This document shows positions 6,898 to 7,656 of a stretch of 7,656 nt of DNA, in pieces. Both the position numbers and the translations under genes were made by a program. The notes under the pieces are model-generated. The model ran no database searches and was not told the origin of the DNA. It saw only the letters and a list, made by a program, of their open reading frames with translations. Origin of the DNA: Bacteroidia bacterium (GTDB lineage: Bacteria > Bacteroidota > Bacteroidia > NS11-12g > UBA955); the NCBI GenBank assembly GCA_020848595.1, contig JADLHV010000256.1, positions 1-7,656 on the forward strand, in the 5' to 3' direction. Position 1 is the first letter of the stretch, and every line of letters begins with the position of its first letter.

Positions 6898-7379
6898 GTG
6901 CAGAAAAAGAGTTAATTATATATACAGATGGAGCCGCATTAGGCAATCCAGGCAAAGGCGGATATGGCATTGTAATGATGTGGGGCACTCAAAGAAAAGA
7001 AATTGCAGAAGGATTTGAATTTACAACTAATAATCGAATGGAGTTGTTAGCAGTAATTATTGCATTAGAAGCTGTAAAAAGACCAGATATAGGCATTCAT
7101 ATTTATACCGATAGCAAATATGTGCACGATGCTATAGAAAAAAAATGGGTTTTTGGATGGCAAAAGACAGGATTTAAGAATAAAAAAAATATTGATTTAT
7201 GGAAACGTTTCTTGTTGACTTATCCTAAACATAAGGTTAAATTACATTGGGTTAAAGGTCATGCAGGTATAAAAGAGAATGAACGTTGTGATCAACTTGC
7301 AACAAGCGCTGCTTCTAAAGGACCTTGGTTAAAAGACCATGGATATATAGCCGAATCTAATTCAAGTAAACTTTTATAA
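6894..7379 (+). CDS. rnhA: Ribonuclease HI
   Basis: RNase HI cuts the RNA strand of RNA-DNA hybrids and so removes R-loops and primer remnants. The 161-residue protein is a complete bacterial type I enzyme. The metal-binding acidic residues are all present: Asp12 in YTDGAALGNPGKGG (residues 10-23), Glu50 in NNRMELLA (46-53), Asp73 in YTDSKYV (71-77) and Asp133 in ERCDQLA (130-136). The flexible-loop histidine, His123, is in WVKGHAGI (119-126). The basic handle that binds hybrid substrate is seen in KKWVFGWQKTGFKNKKNIDLW (83-103). Its ATG overlaps the folC stop (ATGA, 6894-6897), so expression probably depends on the folC transcript. There is no extra N-terminal hybrid-binding domain, and nothing indicates loss of activity. 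Confidence 0.97.
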   Translation: MSAEKELIIYTDGAALGNPGKGGYGIVMMWGTQRKEIAEGFEFTTNNRMELLAVIIALEAVKRPDIGIHIYTDSKYVHDAIEKKWVFGWQKTGFKNKKNIDLWKRFLLTYPKHKVKLHWVKGHAGIKENERCDQLATSAASKGPWLKDHGYIAESNSSKLL

Positions 7380-7393
7380 ACTGACTAAAAGCA

Positions 7394-7424
7394 TTAGAAT
7401 TTAGAAACAGTTTCAATAAATTTG
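7394..7424 (+). promoter_or_regulatory. Bacteroidota-type promoter before the sterol desaturase-like gene
   Basis: TAAATTTG (7417-7424) matches TAnnTTTG perfectly. TTAG (7394-7397), one mismatch from the -33 TTTG, lies 19 nt upstream. The pair sits in the 50-bp gap after rnhA, and the ATG follows the -7 element by only 5 nt. Transcription would start at or right beside the start codon, giving a leaderless or almost leaderless mRNA. Confidence 0.5.
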
Positions 7425-7429
7425 CGCTT

Positions 7430-7656
7430 ATGTCTAGAGAAGAATGGTTGCTTATTATTTCCCTTCCCGTTTATATAATTTCTATAAGCTCCGAATTTGT
7501 TATTGGAAAGAAAAGGCAAATAAACAATTACGATTGGAAAGATAGTTGGGTAAGTTTAGGCTTAGGCATAGCGGGTGCGGGGCTAGATTTTATGATGAGA
7601 TATATCACCTTAGGCGTTTTAGATTGGTGCAATGCTCATGCCCTATTTCAAGCAGA
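7430..7656 (+). CDS. Putative sterol desaturase / fatty acid hydroxylase family protein, N-terminal part
   Basis: The frame is open from ATG 7430 through 75 codons to the right window edge. It begins MSREEWLLIISLPVYII, a hydrophobic first helix (residues about 6-25). A short polar stretch with NNYDWKDSWVSL (31-42) follows, then a second hydrophobic segment (about 43-75) containing GLGIAGAGLDF. This order, helix then Y-x-x-x-D-x-x-x-S-L-x-x-G, resembles the start of the Bacteroidota sterol desaturase family of membrane di-iron hydroxylases. The diagnostic histidine clusters would lie beyond the window, so the enzyme activity cannot be checked here. The start agrees with the promoter placed directly before it. 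The assignment is moderate; that it is a real membrane-protein gene is more certain. Confidence 0.65.
   Translation, partial: MSREEWLLIISLPVYIISISSEFVIGKKRQINNYDWKDSWVSLGLGIAGAGLDFMMRYITLGVLDWCNAHALFQA

Overview
The window is about 7.7 kb of AT-rich, densely coded chromosomal DNA that looks like a member of the Bacteroidota. Several features support this. The genes include a TIGR02757/DUF2400 protein and a CCDC81-type HU membrane protein, both largely Bacteroidota families. There are no convincing Shine-Dalgarno sequences before the genes. Two intergenic regions carry a perfect TAnnTTTG -7 element, the Bacteroidota housekeeping promoter motif. I see no insertion sequence, phage gene, CRISPR array, tRNA or rRNA. 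The genus cannot be told from this stretch.

Left part, minus strand (1-2711): a tightly packed operon reading right to left. Its order is an EVE-domain protein, pyrR, pyrB (aspartate carbamoyltransferase), then an asparaginase II family gene that runs off the left edge. The junctions are TAATG, ATGA and a 3-nt gap, so the genes are probably transcribed and translated together. Asparaginase releases aspartate, which is the substrate of PyrB, so the operon plausibly feeds pyrimidine synthesis.

Most notable observation: the asparaginase frame is interrupted by a TGA at codon 188 (278-280). The downstream sequence stays open and family-like for 92 codons to the window edge. The TGA sits exactly where the family has a conserved cysteine, a zinc ligand in the Rhizobium etli enzyme. 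UGA is a normal stop in neighbouring genes (pyrR, folC), so this is not a code change. It is a nonsense mutation, a sequence error or, less likely, a selenocysteine/readthrough site.

Right part, plus strand (2827-7656): a TIGR02757 protein of unknown function; an HU-CCDC81/transmembrane/SPOR-like envelope protein; a TonB-like energy transducer without its ExbB/ExbD partners; folC; rnhA, overlapping folC by ATGA; and the start of a putative sterol desaturase/fatty acid hydroxylase family membrane protein cut by the right edge. These are mostly housekeeping and envelope functions. Apart from the asparaginase recoding question and the HU-SPOR architecture, I found no candidate for an undescribed system.
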